A stretch of 64,000 bases of DNA from Aselliscus stoliczkanus (taxonomy: Eukaryota; Chordata; Mammalia; Chiroptera; Hipposideridae). A model generated the notes under the pieces. It saw nothing but the letters and a program-made list of their open reading frames with translations. It was not told the DNA's origin and did not search any database. The stretch is from positions 55,478,501 to 55,542,500 of the forward strand of contig CM066732.1 of the NCBI GenBank assembly GCA_033961575.1, in the 5' to 3' direction. Both the position numbers and the translations under genes were made by a program. Below are positions 36,501 to 47,403 of the stretch, in pieces. How positions within the stretch are numbered: the stretch's first letter is position 1; each line of letters starts with the position of its first letter.

Positions 36501-36733
36501 GCCGCTCTCAAAGTCAGCCATGCGGTCGCTGGTCTCACTGATGTGCGACTCGCTGTCCATGTCGTGGCCAGAAAACTCGGCGGCTGGCGAGTTCTGGTAG
36601 CTGGGGCAGGCTCGGCCCGGCTCCGGCTCGGGGCACGCGTACTTGGCCGCGGGCTCCCCGTCGGCCGCGCTCTCCTCGGGCTCGGCGTCTTCGCCGACCA
36701 GGGCAGCAGCCTTTAGCTCATCGCAAACATAGG
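33528..36733 (-). CDS. TSHZ3: TSHZ3, teashirt zinc finger homeobox 3, last coding exon
   Basis: TSHZ3 is a nuclear transcriptional repressor of the teashirt family. In mouse and human it is known for ureter smooth-muscle differentiation, brainstem respiratory control and cortical neuron development. The exon encodes 1,068 residues from a split Ala codon. With the 13 residues that TSHZ3 exon 1 normally supplies, the protein would be 1,081 long, the family's usual length. In that numbering, C2H2-like fingers are at about 216-238, 277-299 and 388-410 (Cys and His ligands all present). A poly-Ser run is at 151-159, a coiled-coil-prone segment at 611-630, a CtBP-type PIDLTK motif at 789-794, an atypical homeodomain at 890-960 (34106 to 33894) ending near 'ISHWLANVKYQLRR', and C2H2 fingers at 978-998 and 1043-1064. 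The end is 'ELEKQ' then TAG. The open frame continues upstream into the intron, so its first ATG (36833) is not the true start. No frameshift or stop is seen. TSHZ1 and TSHZ2 are excluded by the diagnostic N-terminal and linker text. Confidence 0.97.
36298..36324 (-). repeat. (AGC)9 trinucleotide repeat in TSHZ3, encoding poly-Ser
   Basis: Nine uninterrupted CTG units on the plus strand, AGC on the coding strand, make a run of serines just before 'CGSGSFDWHQ'. TSHZ3 orthologues are known to carry a Ser run here. Its pure codon use makes length variation by slippage likely. Confidence 0.9.
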
Positions 36734-36841
36734 CTGTGGTGACACCGGGTGGCAAGGTGCGGCGGGCGGGCGGGCGGGCGGGCCGGACAGAAAGACGAGA
36801 AACGGGGGGAAGAAGAGAAAGAAAAAAAACCATTAGTTGCT
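36734..36841 (-). promoter_or_regulatory. TSHZ3 intron 1 splice acceptor with distant branch point
   Basis: Reading the minus strand, 'gtcaccacag' ends the intron at 36734 and the exon opens with 'cctatgtttgc'. The frame splits an Ala codon, as in TSHZ3. Going upstream there is no AG dinucleotide until 36840-36841, about 104 nt away. A good branch-point match, 'aactaat', lies at about 36832-36838 with its adenine near 36833. It is followed by a long T/C tract (36797-36831). A (CCCG)n run at 36764-36782 lies between tract and AG. This fits an acceptor with a distant branch point and an AG exclusion zone. Confidence 0.75.
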
Positions 36842-37330
36842 GTTGATCTTACCTGGAATATTTTCTCAGCGCTCAGGAAAACGCAGCAAAGTGGACGGGC
36901 ACATTTATTTGTAAAATTAAATAGTTACAATGTGGTGTGTCTTTGGAGTAAAAAAAAAAAAAAAATCTCTGCTCTTCAAACATAATTTGCCACCTTATTC
37001 TTCTCAAGGGGCAACAGCTTGAAATTAAAACTAAATTTGAAATTAATGAAGCACTTTCTGGAGGTGGCATCCATTTCTAAAGTAATAAATTACTTGTATC
37101 AACCTCAGAGACAGCAGTTCCTGTCTGTCAATTAATATGTCTTATGCTTCTCCTATCCTAATGCATTTCTTAACAGACAGATTCACAATTTAAATTAAGA
37201 AGCATTTTTTACTCATTACATTTTTGAGGCTCAATCTTTAATAAATATAAAGGACAAAAACATCAATAAAATTTTTACAAAGTAAAAAGAAAGTACATCA
37301 ATTGCAATAAATTAAAAATGAGATTTTGTG
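36842..37330 (-). promoter_or_regulatory. AT-rich intron sequence beside the exon, likely conserved
   Basis: AT-rich, unique text immediately upstream of the acceptor ('ttaatatgtcttatgcttct', 'caatttaaattaagaagcat'). Long conserved flanks are common next to TSHZ coding exons. A role in splicing or enhancer activity is inference. Confidence 0.35.
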
Positions 37331-38139
37331 CATTTTTTCTCTCTCTTCCTTCCAGAAAAGCATGTCCCATAAAAGCTCAGCGCGTGTGTCCTACCCGAGA
37401 AGTGCGCTGTTGGCTCCAGGTGGGAGGGGAGGCCCTGACCACACCCCCGGCCTGGACAATCACGTCGTCCACTCAGCTGTCCCAGCCAGCACACAATCCA
37501 CGCAGAACTGTGTCCGAGCAGGTACAGGACGATTGGTATGCGGCACTCATCGTGCTGTATAAATAGACACAGGACCTTCCAGTGGACCTTACAAATGTCA
37601 GAGTGTTTGCTCTTTACACCACTTTGTCAATATTTGCTCAGCATCAGCTTGTGGGCTCCAAGGGATCCCGTCTCCGGAAGCAGTGAGGCTGGGACGTAAA
37701 TCCAGTGGGCACTTTCCCAGCAGGCGGAGGGCATGGCTGAGCAGCTGTGGGTTCTAGAGACGCATGCCCACAGATGCGAAGCTAGGACAACACTTGCGCT
37801 AATGGAACAAAGTGATTTTTTTTCACTCTTGCAATCAGTGACTTGGGTGATCCCTTACTGGAGCTTGCCTGACACAGAAACCTGAGGTGGCAGGGCTGCT
37901 GAGGACAGTCACCAGGACTCGCAGCTGACTCAGTGACAACTAGCCTCATGGTAACAATTTTAACCCAGAGGTGAAGGGACAAAGTAAGGTGTCTGCTCCT
38001 TGACACCTGTTTGCTGCAAAAGGCCAGTGGGAGGGTGTGCCAGGTGGCTGGGACGAGGCAGGACCAACAGCATGGCTGGCGGAAACAAAAACGGACACTG
38101 AGTTTCAGAAAAGAAAGAGGAGCTTTATTTGGGAAGTCA
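37331..38139. other. Intron segment, possible unrecognised repeat
   Basis: No gene. On the minus strand, 38139 to 38105 contains an AATAAA near 38127 followed by a CT-rich stretch, directly beyond the recognisable L1 end. The part at about 37780-38139 could be an LTR or another repeat family that I cannot name. Confidence 0.35.
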
Positions 38140-38777
38140 GTCCTGTTCTCTGGATTCCACATATAAGTGAGATCATGTAGTATTTGTCTTTCTCTGTCTG
38201 ACTTAGTCCGCTCAGCACAATTCCCTCCAGGCCCATCCATGCTGTTGCAGATGGCAAGATTTCATTCTTTTTTATGGCCGAGCAATGTTCCACTGTATAT
38301 ATGCAGCCCCTCCTCTTCATCCATCTTCCACTGACAGACACCCAGGCTGCCTCCACATCCGGGCCACTGTAAACAGCGCTGCAGTGAACACATGGAGGCA
38401 CAGGTCTTTCTGAATTAGTGTTTTCAGTTTATTCAGATAAATACCCAGAAGTGGGATTACTGGGTCCTTCTTTGTCTCCTGCTGTAGCCTTTGTTTTAAA
38501 GTCTTTTTTGTCTGGTATAAGAATTGCTACTCCAGCTTTTTGTTTTCATTTTCATGAAATATCTTTTCCATCCTTTTACTTCCTGTGTGTCTTTCAATCT
38601 GAAGTGAGTCTTTTGTAGGCAGCATCTGTAAGGGTCTTGTTTTCTTATCCATTCATCCCTCCTATGTCTTTTGACTGGAGCATTTAATCCATTTACATTG
38701 AAATTATTTGTTCATAGATATGCAGTTATTTCCATTTTATTATTCATAATTCCCTCTCCTTTTCCTTCTCCTTTTTA

Positions 38778-39780
38778 AAGAAGTCCCCCTAAGATTTCTT
38801 GGAATACTGGTCTGGTGGTGATGAACTCCTTTAGCTTTTTCTTGTCTGGGAAGCTCTTTATCTGTCCTTTGATTCTAAATGATAGCTTTGTTGGGTCGAG
38901 CAATCTTGGTTGTAGGTCCTTGTTTTTCATCACATTGACTATTTCCTGCCAATCCCTTCTGGCCTGCAAAGTTTCTGTTGAGAAATCAGCTGACAGTCTT
39001 ATGGGGGCTCCCTTATAGGTAACGAACTACTTTTCTCTTCCTGCTTTTAGAATTTTCTTTGTCTCTAAACTTTGGCATTTTAATTATGATGTGTTTTCAT
39101 GCTGGCCTCTTTGAGTTCATCTTGTTTGGGACTCTGTGCTCCCCGGGCTTACATGGCTATTTCCTTCGCCAGGTTAGGGAAGTTTTCTGAAGTTTTCATT
39201 ATTTCTTCAAATAGGTTCAATCCCTTGCTTTCTCTCTTCTCCTTCCGGTGCCCCTACGCATGATGTTGTCCCCGACTTCTCCTTCCGGTGCCCCTACGCA
39301 TGATGTTGTCCCCGACTTCTCCTTCCGGTGCCCCTACGCATGATGTTGTCCCCGACTTCTCCTTCCGGTGCCCCTACGCATGATGTTGTCCCCGAGGCTC
39401 CTTAATCTGTCCTCATTTCTAAAATTTTTTTAAATTCTTTTTTCTTTTTGCTGTTCTGATTGGGTGTTTTCTGTTACCCTATCTTCTAAATTGCTGATTC
39501 GATCCTCTGCTTTATCTAATCTATTGTGGATTTCTTTTGTTGTATTCTTCATTTCAGTTATTGCATTCTTTATTTCTGACTGGTTCTTTTCTATGTTTTC
39601 TATCTCCATTTTTATGGTTCCTATCTCTCTGTTGAGGTTCTCCTGAGATCACTGAGCGTCCTTGTAACCAGTGTGTGGAACTCTGTGTCTGGTAGGTTCC
39701 TTCTCTCCATTTTGTTTAGTTCTTTATCTGGAATTTTGTTCTGTTCTTTCATTTGGGACATGTTTTTTTATCTCCCCATT
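38778..39780 (-). pseudogene. LINE-1 ORF1 remnant (RNA-binding protein)
   Basis: The coiled-coil half (39780-39420) encodes recognisable 'MKEQNKIPDKELNKME' text. The RRM boundary (about 39400-39230) is disrupted by four 40-bp repeats. The C-terminal domain (38969-38778) is open and closely matches the copy at 10936-11283, with 'QARRDWQEI' and 'SFRIKGQIKSFPDKKKLKEF' blocks. Stops and frameshifts abolish the full protein. Confidence 0.75.
39236..39395 (-). repeat. Four perfect tandem copies of a 40-bp unit inside L1 ORF1
   Basis: Exactly four identical 40-bp units at 39236, 39276, 39316 and 39356, each beginning 'cttctccttccggtgcccct' on the plus strand. The unit is a piece of the L1 ORF1 sequence itself. 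Perfect identity suggests recent amplification or recent homogenisation. Because 40 is not a multiple of 3, each copy shifts the ORF1 frame. Confidence 0.97.
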
Positions 39781-41240
39781 TTGGCTGCCTCCCTAGGCTT
39801 GTTTCTATGTACAACTAGGTACAACTGCTGTGCCTCCCTGTGTTAGCAGAGTGGCCTTAAATAGTAAATATCCTGTGGGGCCCAGTGGCACAGTCTGCCT
39901 GGTCACCTGAATCAGGTGCTCCAGTGGCATCCTTTGTGTGGGTTGTGTGTGCCCTCCTATTGTAGTTGCGCTGTTGTGGCTATTTGCACATCAATGGGAG
40001 GGACTGACCCTCAGGCTGAGTGGTTGTGAGGACTGGCTGTGACTACAGTGGAGGCTGTTGTGCAGGGGCTGACCCTACAGAGCAGGATCACTTCAGCAGG
40101 TCCCTGGGGCTGCCCAATCTACCCTCTGCATGTGTCCCTTGTGGAGGTGGGTGGGTGGTGTGCTGGTGTGGTCTGAAGCTGGCCACCAGGTGTGTTGGTT
40201 CCGGGACCTCTTGGGAGGGGCTCTGGTGCAGGCCCAGGTCAGCTGCTGCCTGTGTCCTGCCCGGGGCCACTTGGTATGAGCTCCAAAGTGATCTGCAGAT
40301 GGTTCCACTTGTGCTGGGCTTGGAGGCACCTGGGAGAAGCTGAGCAGCAAGTTGAGGCCAGCTGCCACCAGGGATGGGCTTGGGGCTGCTTAGCAAAAGG
40401 TACGGGGCATGTTGAGGCCAGGTGCTGCTTGTTTGGGTTTTGTGACCCTTTGAGAGATGTTAGGAAAGTCCGCAGCATGAGCCCAGGCAGGCCGTTTGTA
40501 TGGAAAAGCCACTGGAAGCCGCTCGGGTGGGCAGGCAAGTTGGGTGGGGCGGGGTCTCAGGGAATCACCAGGGCGGGGCGAGTGGTGTCAGCCAGGCTGA
40601 TATAACTTAGATACAGGGCCGCCTGCGTCAGCACGCTGGGAGGGGAGGGCTCAAGAAAGGAACAATGGCTTCTGCCAGTATTTCTGTCCAAGCAAAAGCT
40701 GCCCCTCCAGCCCTCACCCTGAGACCAGACAACCCAGCTCCTCCCCATAAGTCCCTGGCGCCTTCGAGCTGCCGCCCCAGTGCTGGAGCTCAGAACAGTG
40801 AGCCCATCAGTGAGTAAGTCCCTGGTAATCCATACAGGGGCCCTTTAAGGGTGATCCAGCCCCACTCCGTCTCACTCAGTCACAATCTCTGCTAGTTTTC
40901 CCAGCCACAAATTATGGGGTTTTCTCTCCCTAGCACTGAAACCCTGGGCTGGGCAGGGACTGGGACCCCTCACTTCTTGGGGGGCACTTCTGCGGCTGAG
41001 ATATCCCTCCTGATTTTTAACCCGTACACGTGGGTGTGGGACCAGCCTGTTCAGTGTCTCTGTGCCTCTTACCAGCCTCGAGGTGCCGTCTTCTATACGT
41101 CCTTAGTTGTAGGGCTTCTGTTCAGCTAGACTGCAGGTGGTTCTCAATGATGGTTTTCCTGTAGTTGTAATTTTGAAGGGGTCCTGGGAGGAGGCGAGTG
41201 CAGAGTTTCCTTGTTCTGCCGTCTTGACCGGAGCTCCAGT

Positions 41241-44200
41241 GTGATTCCGTTTCCTTCCTAAGCTGTTCTTTGAGCACCAAGCTTCCTAAGCTGCCATCCC
41301 CATTTTGATGGGGGCAGTTTCCCAGAAACACACATTCATCCCAGCGTAGAGGCAAAGACACATCTGCTCATGTGTCAACAGGGAGCAGGACCGTCTGCCT
41401 GTGCCATGGAACATCCTTTACAAATGACGAGAAGAAGACGGCCTGCAGTGGTCATCTGAGGTGTGAAGTGCTGTTGTGAACCGTGAGTTTGAAGCCACGC
41501 ACTTAGAGTTGACAAATTAAAATGGCAAGGAAGCTGTTTTCCTAGGCCAGGGTCATCGTCAATGGGGAATGCTGTGCTGGCCCAGGGAGGCTACTTGGCT
41601 GGGCATGGTGATGACGGCGGAAGCAGGTGTTGGAACAGGACTGGAAAGAATAAATCAGCGCCTCCCTCTCCCCACAAACTTCCTCGCATGTGGCTCACTC
41701 TGGGAACCTGGCTCCCAAGCTCCAACAGGGCTTGCGGGTCGGGAGGGTGGGCAGTCAGGGCGAGTGTGACCAACAGTCACGGTTTGCCTGGAACTGCCCC
41801 GGTTTTAGCACTGAGAGTCTTGCATCCTGGAAAACCTGTCGGTCCTGGAAAACCCGGCCCGCTGGTCACCCTAGCCCCAGGGACACAACAGGGCAGGACC
41901 AGGCCAGAGGATCTAGGCAGGTGCAGTCGGCCTGGAGCAGAGCTAGAGCAGGGAGTTCTGGGTAACTCAACGCAACCCACTATCTGGGAAAGGATGAGGG
42001 AAGCCCAGTGGCCTATGTCCCAACAGCCGTGACACAAGGAGAAGCCTGGCCCCGTGTGGACAGGGATGGGTCCCTAGCGGTTCCAGGAGCCAGGTCCTCT
42101 TCAAGAGGCGAGCCCTGATGGAACTGGCAACTCTTCCCTCGTCACACCCACTGCTCTCCCCTCTGAGAAAAGTCCCTGCTTCCAGCCAGACTGCCACCCG
42201 TGTCCCTGAGGGCCAAGGACACACGTTCCAACAGCTGGACGAAATGAAGGACTTGGCATGAGCAGAGCCGAATGGGACTCCTGGGCACAGACGCACGCTC
42301 ATGAAAGCTCTCAAACCTGCACAAGCTCCCTACCAAGCTCTGCAGCCTCTCCCCCGGGATGTCAGGAGACGGAACAAGCGGTTTCCCTAGTATGTGCACG
42401 CTACGGGCCTCTCCACATTGACTGCGTTTGAGCCCCTCGATGGTCCTGGGAGGCGGACAGCACCACCTCCCATTTGTAGCCCAGGAAGCCGGAAGTCAGA
42501 CCAGTTAAAAGGACCGTCCCGAGCCCTCTGCTGAGACCCTCAGGGTTTGACTAAGCTCCCAAGAGTCACATGATGGTGCATAGACAGAATGCCATGCTGC
42601 TGGACATGGAGTGGCCGTCACAACACAGGCGTCCCTGACACCCCATCCCCCACAGGCCTCCACAGCTGCACCCCCAGGAGGGTCCAATGGGTTTGTCCCG
42701 GCGTGAGAGCTCAGGCCACAGCAGTGAGGTCCAGAGGCAGGAACTCCCTGCGTGACACCACTGTCATCAATAGCTAAACACGGACACTAGATGAAGAGGA
42801 AGTGGGCCAGTGGGAGTTCCGGGCAGCACCCTGGGGCTCTCCCAGGGGGAAGAGGTGAAGCACTCGCGTGTCCGGGGGTCTGACCCCCCATCCACAGGGC
42901 TGGGGACACTGGGAGGTGGGCAGACGTGTGGCTGCGTCCTGCTCCCGGAGCGACTTCACAGTGAGCGGTCCTGTGGGGCTCCGCATTTGGGGGCCGGTGC
43001 TGAAGTGAGAACTCTGGTTTCTCCTTCCCGGGACTCCCTGGGAGGTGCTGTGCTGGCCAGCGCCCTCAGGCTGCTGCCCCTCGCTTCCTATCAGACCGCA
43101 CAGACGGGCATGTCCTCCAGCAACGTGGGTGAGTCTGGTGTTCCCGAGGAGGCCTGGGACAGGGACAGGGCAGGGCAGGCCGGGGAGGGGGAGGGGCAGA
43201 CGGAGCACCAGGGGAAGGCGGGGGGAGGGGGGCCGGAGAGAAGGAGGCTGGCCTGGAGCGCTGGGCGGGGGCAGGGAGAGGCTCTTCCGGGGCCCGGGCC
43301 CGAGCTGGGGTCCTGCTGCAGGGGCCGTGCCCAGGGCAGCTCCACGGCTGGACTCGGGCCTGCCCTGAGCTTCCCCGGAGCACTCGGGTTTTCGGGAGAC
43401 ACAGGCTGGCTTTCCTAAACACTCACATCCAGCTGAGGGCCGGCGAGAAGAATCCGAACTGCCCCTCAGGCTTCGGGGAGCAGCCTCCACCCACAGCTGC
43501 TCTGGGCCACCCCGGGCCCCAGACTCCTGGCGTCCAGCTTGTCTGGGAGCCCAGGAGGAACCCAGGGACTCAGCACAACCCCAGGAGCCCCTGAAGCACA
43601 CGGACATGGGAACTCAGAAGGGCCCAGAAGACAGGCGTGGGCAACCTGCCTGAACGTGGATGGCTGGTGATGGGGGCTCTGGAGTCGGATGTCCAGACCC
43701 GTCTCGGGGCCCGCGTACACCGTCTGCAGACCCTCTGCCCCGCCTCGGGACCGGGGGGCCGTTTCATGAATCAAATGCAAGTCGGTGTTAGTTCGTAAGT
43801 GCTGCGCCCAGCCCATGGCGGGCCGAGCCCCCGGGGTTTAGGATGTGCCCGACCCAGAAGCATGCCAGGGTCACCACATGCTGTCTCGCCCACCATGCAT
43901 CCCTCCCCTCCACCCCACACCTGGTTCTCCCAGTAAGGAGGGGGCAGAGTCCCAGAGCCCCACTGGAGAGCTGTCCCAGGGGGCGCAGGCCGGGTCCGCA
44001 AACAGGACCAGCCGTGTTTGTTCGAGTTCCATCTCTTTGCATCGTTTCTGTGAAATAGTGATATCACAGCCAGTGACGCCCTGCGGCTTGGCACCTGCCC
44101 CGCCAGGTTTTGTTCACGTGATCACGAGACTGGCTTCCTGTCTGAGCTTTGCTGTCTCCCCCCATGAATGGCGGGTGGGGGGCGAGATTTCTGCCCCATC

Positions 44201-47155
44201 CCTCCCAGGTGTTTCGAGAAACCCAGGACTTCCTCAGGAGTCAGCACAAAGGGCTTTTCCAAACTGAAGGACCCTGCAGGGAGGTGCACTGCCCATGTGG
44301 GGGCTGGCACTCCACGCAAGCGCACCGGCCACCCGCACAGTCAGGGGCGCGAAGGGACGCCTCTGGGCTGAGGGCCTCCACGTCTCCACGCCGCCTTTCG
44401 GGGAAGGGGGCGGCAGGCTGGGGTGGGGCGGGAGGTCCCACTGTGACAAGGGTCCTGCTCCCCATCCCGGGGTGGCCTTCCGGTGTGGGCTGCAAAAAAG
44501 GAGGAAAGCCAGGAAGGGGACAGGAGGCGGAAGGCAAGGGGGCGCCCGCCGCCCCCACCGGCCCCAGGCACCCTCGGAGCAGGGGCAGCGCCGCCCGGGG
44601 AGCCGCTGCAGACACTCAGGCCCCTCAGGCTGCAGCCCGGGCCCGTGTCAGGCCGGCCCTGGCCTTGGCCCGCCCGCCTTCCTCTTCATGGGAAGGCGCT
44701 GAGTCCCCCCGTGTTCTGAACACGCCCGGCAAATCCAGGCGGCGGGCCCATTTTCACAGAAAGGGACGCTCTGCCCAGGACTCATGCGAAGTGCCGCGGG
44801 CCCTGGGCCCTCCGGGTTACTTTACACGGTCTCTCTGTGCACCTGTGTCCACCCCAATCGTGACGGAGTGGCTGGGCTCATCCGCTGCAACCGGACTTGG
44901 GGCCCTGAGTTACCCTCCAATGGGCTGCCCGGAGCCGTGGAGGGTGTGAGGGGCAGTGAGAGAGGTGGGGTGCTCAGTCCCGGGCCGGAACCCCCACCGC
45001 CACCCTCTCGGCAGCTCCCAGCACCCTGCTACCTCGGGGTCCCGGGAAAGGCGAACGTCGGGGTGGGGACATGGTGCTGCCCGCTGGCTGGGAGGGGGTC
45101 AAAAGAGCAACACTGAGGAGGGAACTCCTTTTTGTGCCGAGCGAGTGAGGAGATGGCAGAAGGGAGGGGAGCTCGGCTAAATGTGCCGGGTGGCCACACC
45201 AAGTGGTTAGCCGCAGTTGTTGGGGGGCCGCTGTCAGGGTGTTAAGTGGGCAGCAGAGAGAAAATTAATTCTAGAGAAGGCATGCTCATGGCTGGTACCC
45301 AGGAGGCCACAACCCCACAGAGGCACGAGTTTTCTCCATCCGTCCACCTGGGCACCTGGAGTCATAAGAATCGTCACCTAAGCTGTCTGGGGTGACAGAC
45401 GTCACAGCCTCTGGGCACAATGAGAGAGCGGCATTCTGGGTGGTGCCAGAGACCGGGGGCCTCCCAGCATCCCCGGTGGGCACCGCGGCTTTCCCGGAGA
45501 GCAGCGAAGGGCCCCGGTGCGCCTGGGCGGCCAAGGGCCCCGGCCTGGCTCTGGGGCAGGGGAACGGTGGCTGGGGCTCCGGCTGGCCGTGGCGGGATGG
45601 CAGCCTCCCCTAGGGGACTGTTCTCCCCACTAGAGGGTCAGGAGTATTACTTCCATACACACTAATTCCATGTAATGTGTGAGACGAATGCTTGTTCAGG
45701 GGGTGTCACTGCCACTGAAACCGAGACGCTCTCATGCCAAGAAAAGCCCGAGCTGAACGGCGAACGAGACTGGCATGGGGCACCCCCTCCAGCACAGCCA
45801 CAGGCCGGCGGCCGGCGGCGGGACAGGCTGCGCTGGGCCTCAGAGGCCAACGACAGCAAGGTCCAGGGGGCGCCCCAGCTGTTGCAAAGCCAGCCGATCC
45901 TGAAGACTCGGCACCGGCCGAGGCCTCATCCTCTCGCTGGGAAGAGAAGGAGGGCGCGGGGCCAGGGGAGCGAGACACTCCCACGAAAGGGCCGCACCTG
46001 GCCCTCTCGGCTGCCCCTCTGAACAGCTGTCCTGGGCTGTCCCATGGCAGCGCCGCCTCACACAGAGGAAGTGGGTGTCAGCGGCAGCGAGGCCCGGGGC
46101 GGGGCGCCAGCTCCCTGAGCTCTGAACTCACACTCGTCCCACTGCTTCTGGGGGATGTGCCCAACTGTAGGTGGGCACCAAACCCAGTCCCTCAAAAACT
46201 GTATCAAGGACATAGTCACATTCAAAGCAATTGCCTCAGGTACATCTTCAGATAATAAAGAGCAAATAAATACTCAGATTATCTGAGTCACCTTTATCCT
46301 TGGCTTCAAGCACACACAAGCCAACAGGGCACCCAAATGACAGAGCGAGTCCCTGACACTCAGCTCTCAAGGCAGAGGGTAACCCAGCCCAGCCCTGGGC
46401 AGTGGGGGCTGACAGCTCCATTAGTCGCGTGTGGTGACCAGCGATGGTCTAAGCACGGCTCCTGGAGCCCGGGGCGTCCTGGCAGAGGGCAAAGGGTGCA
46501 AAGCCTGCACTGGGCGCCCTGCTCTCACTCTCCCATCTCAGCTCAGGGTGCCCCAGGCTCCCTGCCCACCTGCAGTGAGAATCTCAGGTCAGAAGCCCTT
46601 TCCTATGTCCTTTCTGTTATTCCACAAAATCCTGAAGGGGGATCCCGATCTATAATGAAATTAATAACTCAGAAAAATAACTTCATTCATAGACCAAATT
46701 CACTCATCACGTTGGTGGAATTTCAGACAACAGCAAATGGTCCATGTGTGAATTCTGATGGGAAGGTGTGTGCTCAGACCTCCCACAGGAGCAGCGGTCA
46801 CTTTTGCGAATGGCTGACAGCTGTGCCTCAGACACCTTCAGGTCTGGGGTAAGGGGCCTCCTGCAGGTAGGACAGAGTGATGCTCCCCAAAAGGTGTTAT
46901 GGAGCCAAGTGGGGTTTCTGCCTGTCTACATACCCCCTGGAAACCATAGTAGAGAATGGGGTAATGGGCTGCAGAAAATGGGGGCAATCTTTCCAACAGG
47001 CCTCCCCAAGGTGGGCTGTGTACAGACCATTCCATTCCCATGGGGCCTTATGGCCGCTCTCCAGGGCACCAGAAGTGCTGTATTCGGAGAAGGAAAATGG
47101 ATGGCTCTCAGGAAAGAGGAATCAAAATTCAGATGGAAGAGAGTAAAACTGCGTG
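41241..47155. other. TSHZ3 intron 1, mostly GC-rich, no feature recognised
   Basis: No exon, gene or clear transposon. Chance frames overlap on both strands. A MIR-like phrase may be present at about 42420-42500 (weak). AT-rich patches at about 46200-46310 and 46610-46740 are unassigned. Confidence 0.4.
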
Positions 47156-47220
47156 AGTCAAACCACCCACCCATCCGTCACCCACCCACCATCCATCCAC
47201 CCACAAACCCATCTTCATCC
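47156..47220 (+). repeat. (CCAC/CCAT)n simple repeat
   Basis: A short stretch of 'cccacccatccgtcacccac' type text with imperfect 4-bp periodicity. Confidence 0.8.
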
Positions 47221-47279
47221 AACACGTATATGACACCACATACATCCTCTAACGCTTTAGCATTGGAAGTTACCGGCAT

Positions 47280-47389
47280 CGGGCTGGCCAAGTGGCGCGG
47301 TGGTTAAGCGCTGGCTTGGGAAGCCAGCGGCCCCGGTTCGGGTCCCACATATGAGGGCCAGTGACACTGCCCTCAAAAAAAAAAAAAAA
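47280..47389 (+). mobile_element. Young short tRNA-derived SINE
   Basis: A 95-bp tRNA-like body with a pol III A-box-like motif at 47291-47303 and a B box 'ggttcgggtcc' at 47335-47345, then 'tgacactgccctc' and a pure run of 15 A (47375-47389). Flanking 14-bp target-site duplications at 47266-47279 and 47390-47403 differ by one base. The clean tail and duplications indicate a recent insertion, consistent with L1-type mobilisation. It matches the head of the composite SINE at 12025-12437. Family not identified. Confidence 0.9.
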
Positions 47390-47403
47390 GAAGTTACCAG
47401 CAT

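Larger units (their letters stand above)
38140..41240 (-). mobile_element. Internally deleted LINE-1 (half-L1-like), minus strand
   Basis: On the minus strand from 41240 there is an L1 5' end ('agacggcagaacaaggaaac', 'gcactcgcctcctcccagga') and a 5'UTR of more than 1 kb. ORF1 follows (about 39780-38778), then the first part of ORF2 (about 38760-38470). A jump at about 38468 leads into the ORF2 3' end (38467-38150). The junction matches the copy at 9.95-12.9 kb. The 5'UTR is much fuller here. ORF1 is broken by stops and by a tandem repeat at 39236-39395. It lies in the same orientation as TSHZ3 within intron 1, starting about 1.4 kb upstream of the exon. The 3' boundary is uncertain. Confidence 0.75.

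Noticed and set aside
35259..36716. A 485-codon plus-strand frame antisense to TSHZ3
   Set aside because: It is a mirror of the GC-rich TSHZ3 coding strand. It has no domain of its own, and its Leu/Val/Gly/Arg-rich content follows the codon use of the real gene.
36734..36833. Upstream extension of the TSHZ3 frame with an ATG at 36833
   Set aside because: This is intron sequence read through. The splice acceptor, the split Ala codon and the exact 1,081-residue length with a 13-residue first exon all show the exon starts at 36733. The ATG overlaps the branch-point motif.
37341..37375. A plus-strand pyrimidine tract followed by AG that resembles a splice acceptor
   Set aside because: There is no plus-strand gene, no recognisable exon downstream and no matching donor. 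Pyrimidine tracts are common in introns.
40020..41129. Several plus-strand frames of 70-137 codons
   Set aside because: They are antisense to the L1 5'UTR of the minus-strand element.
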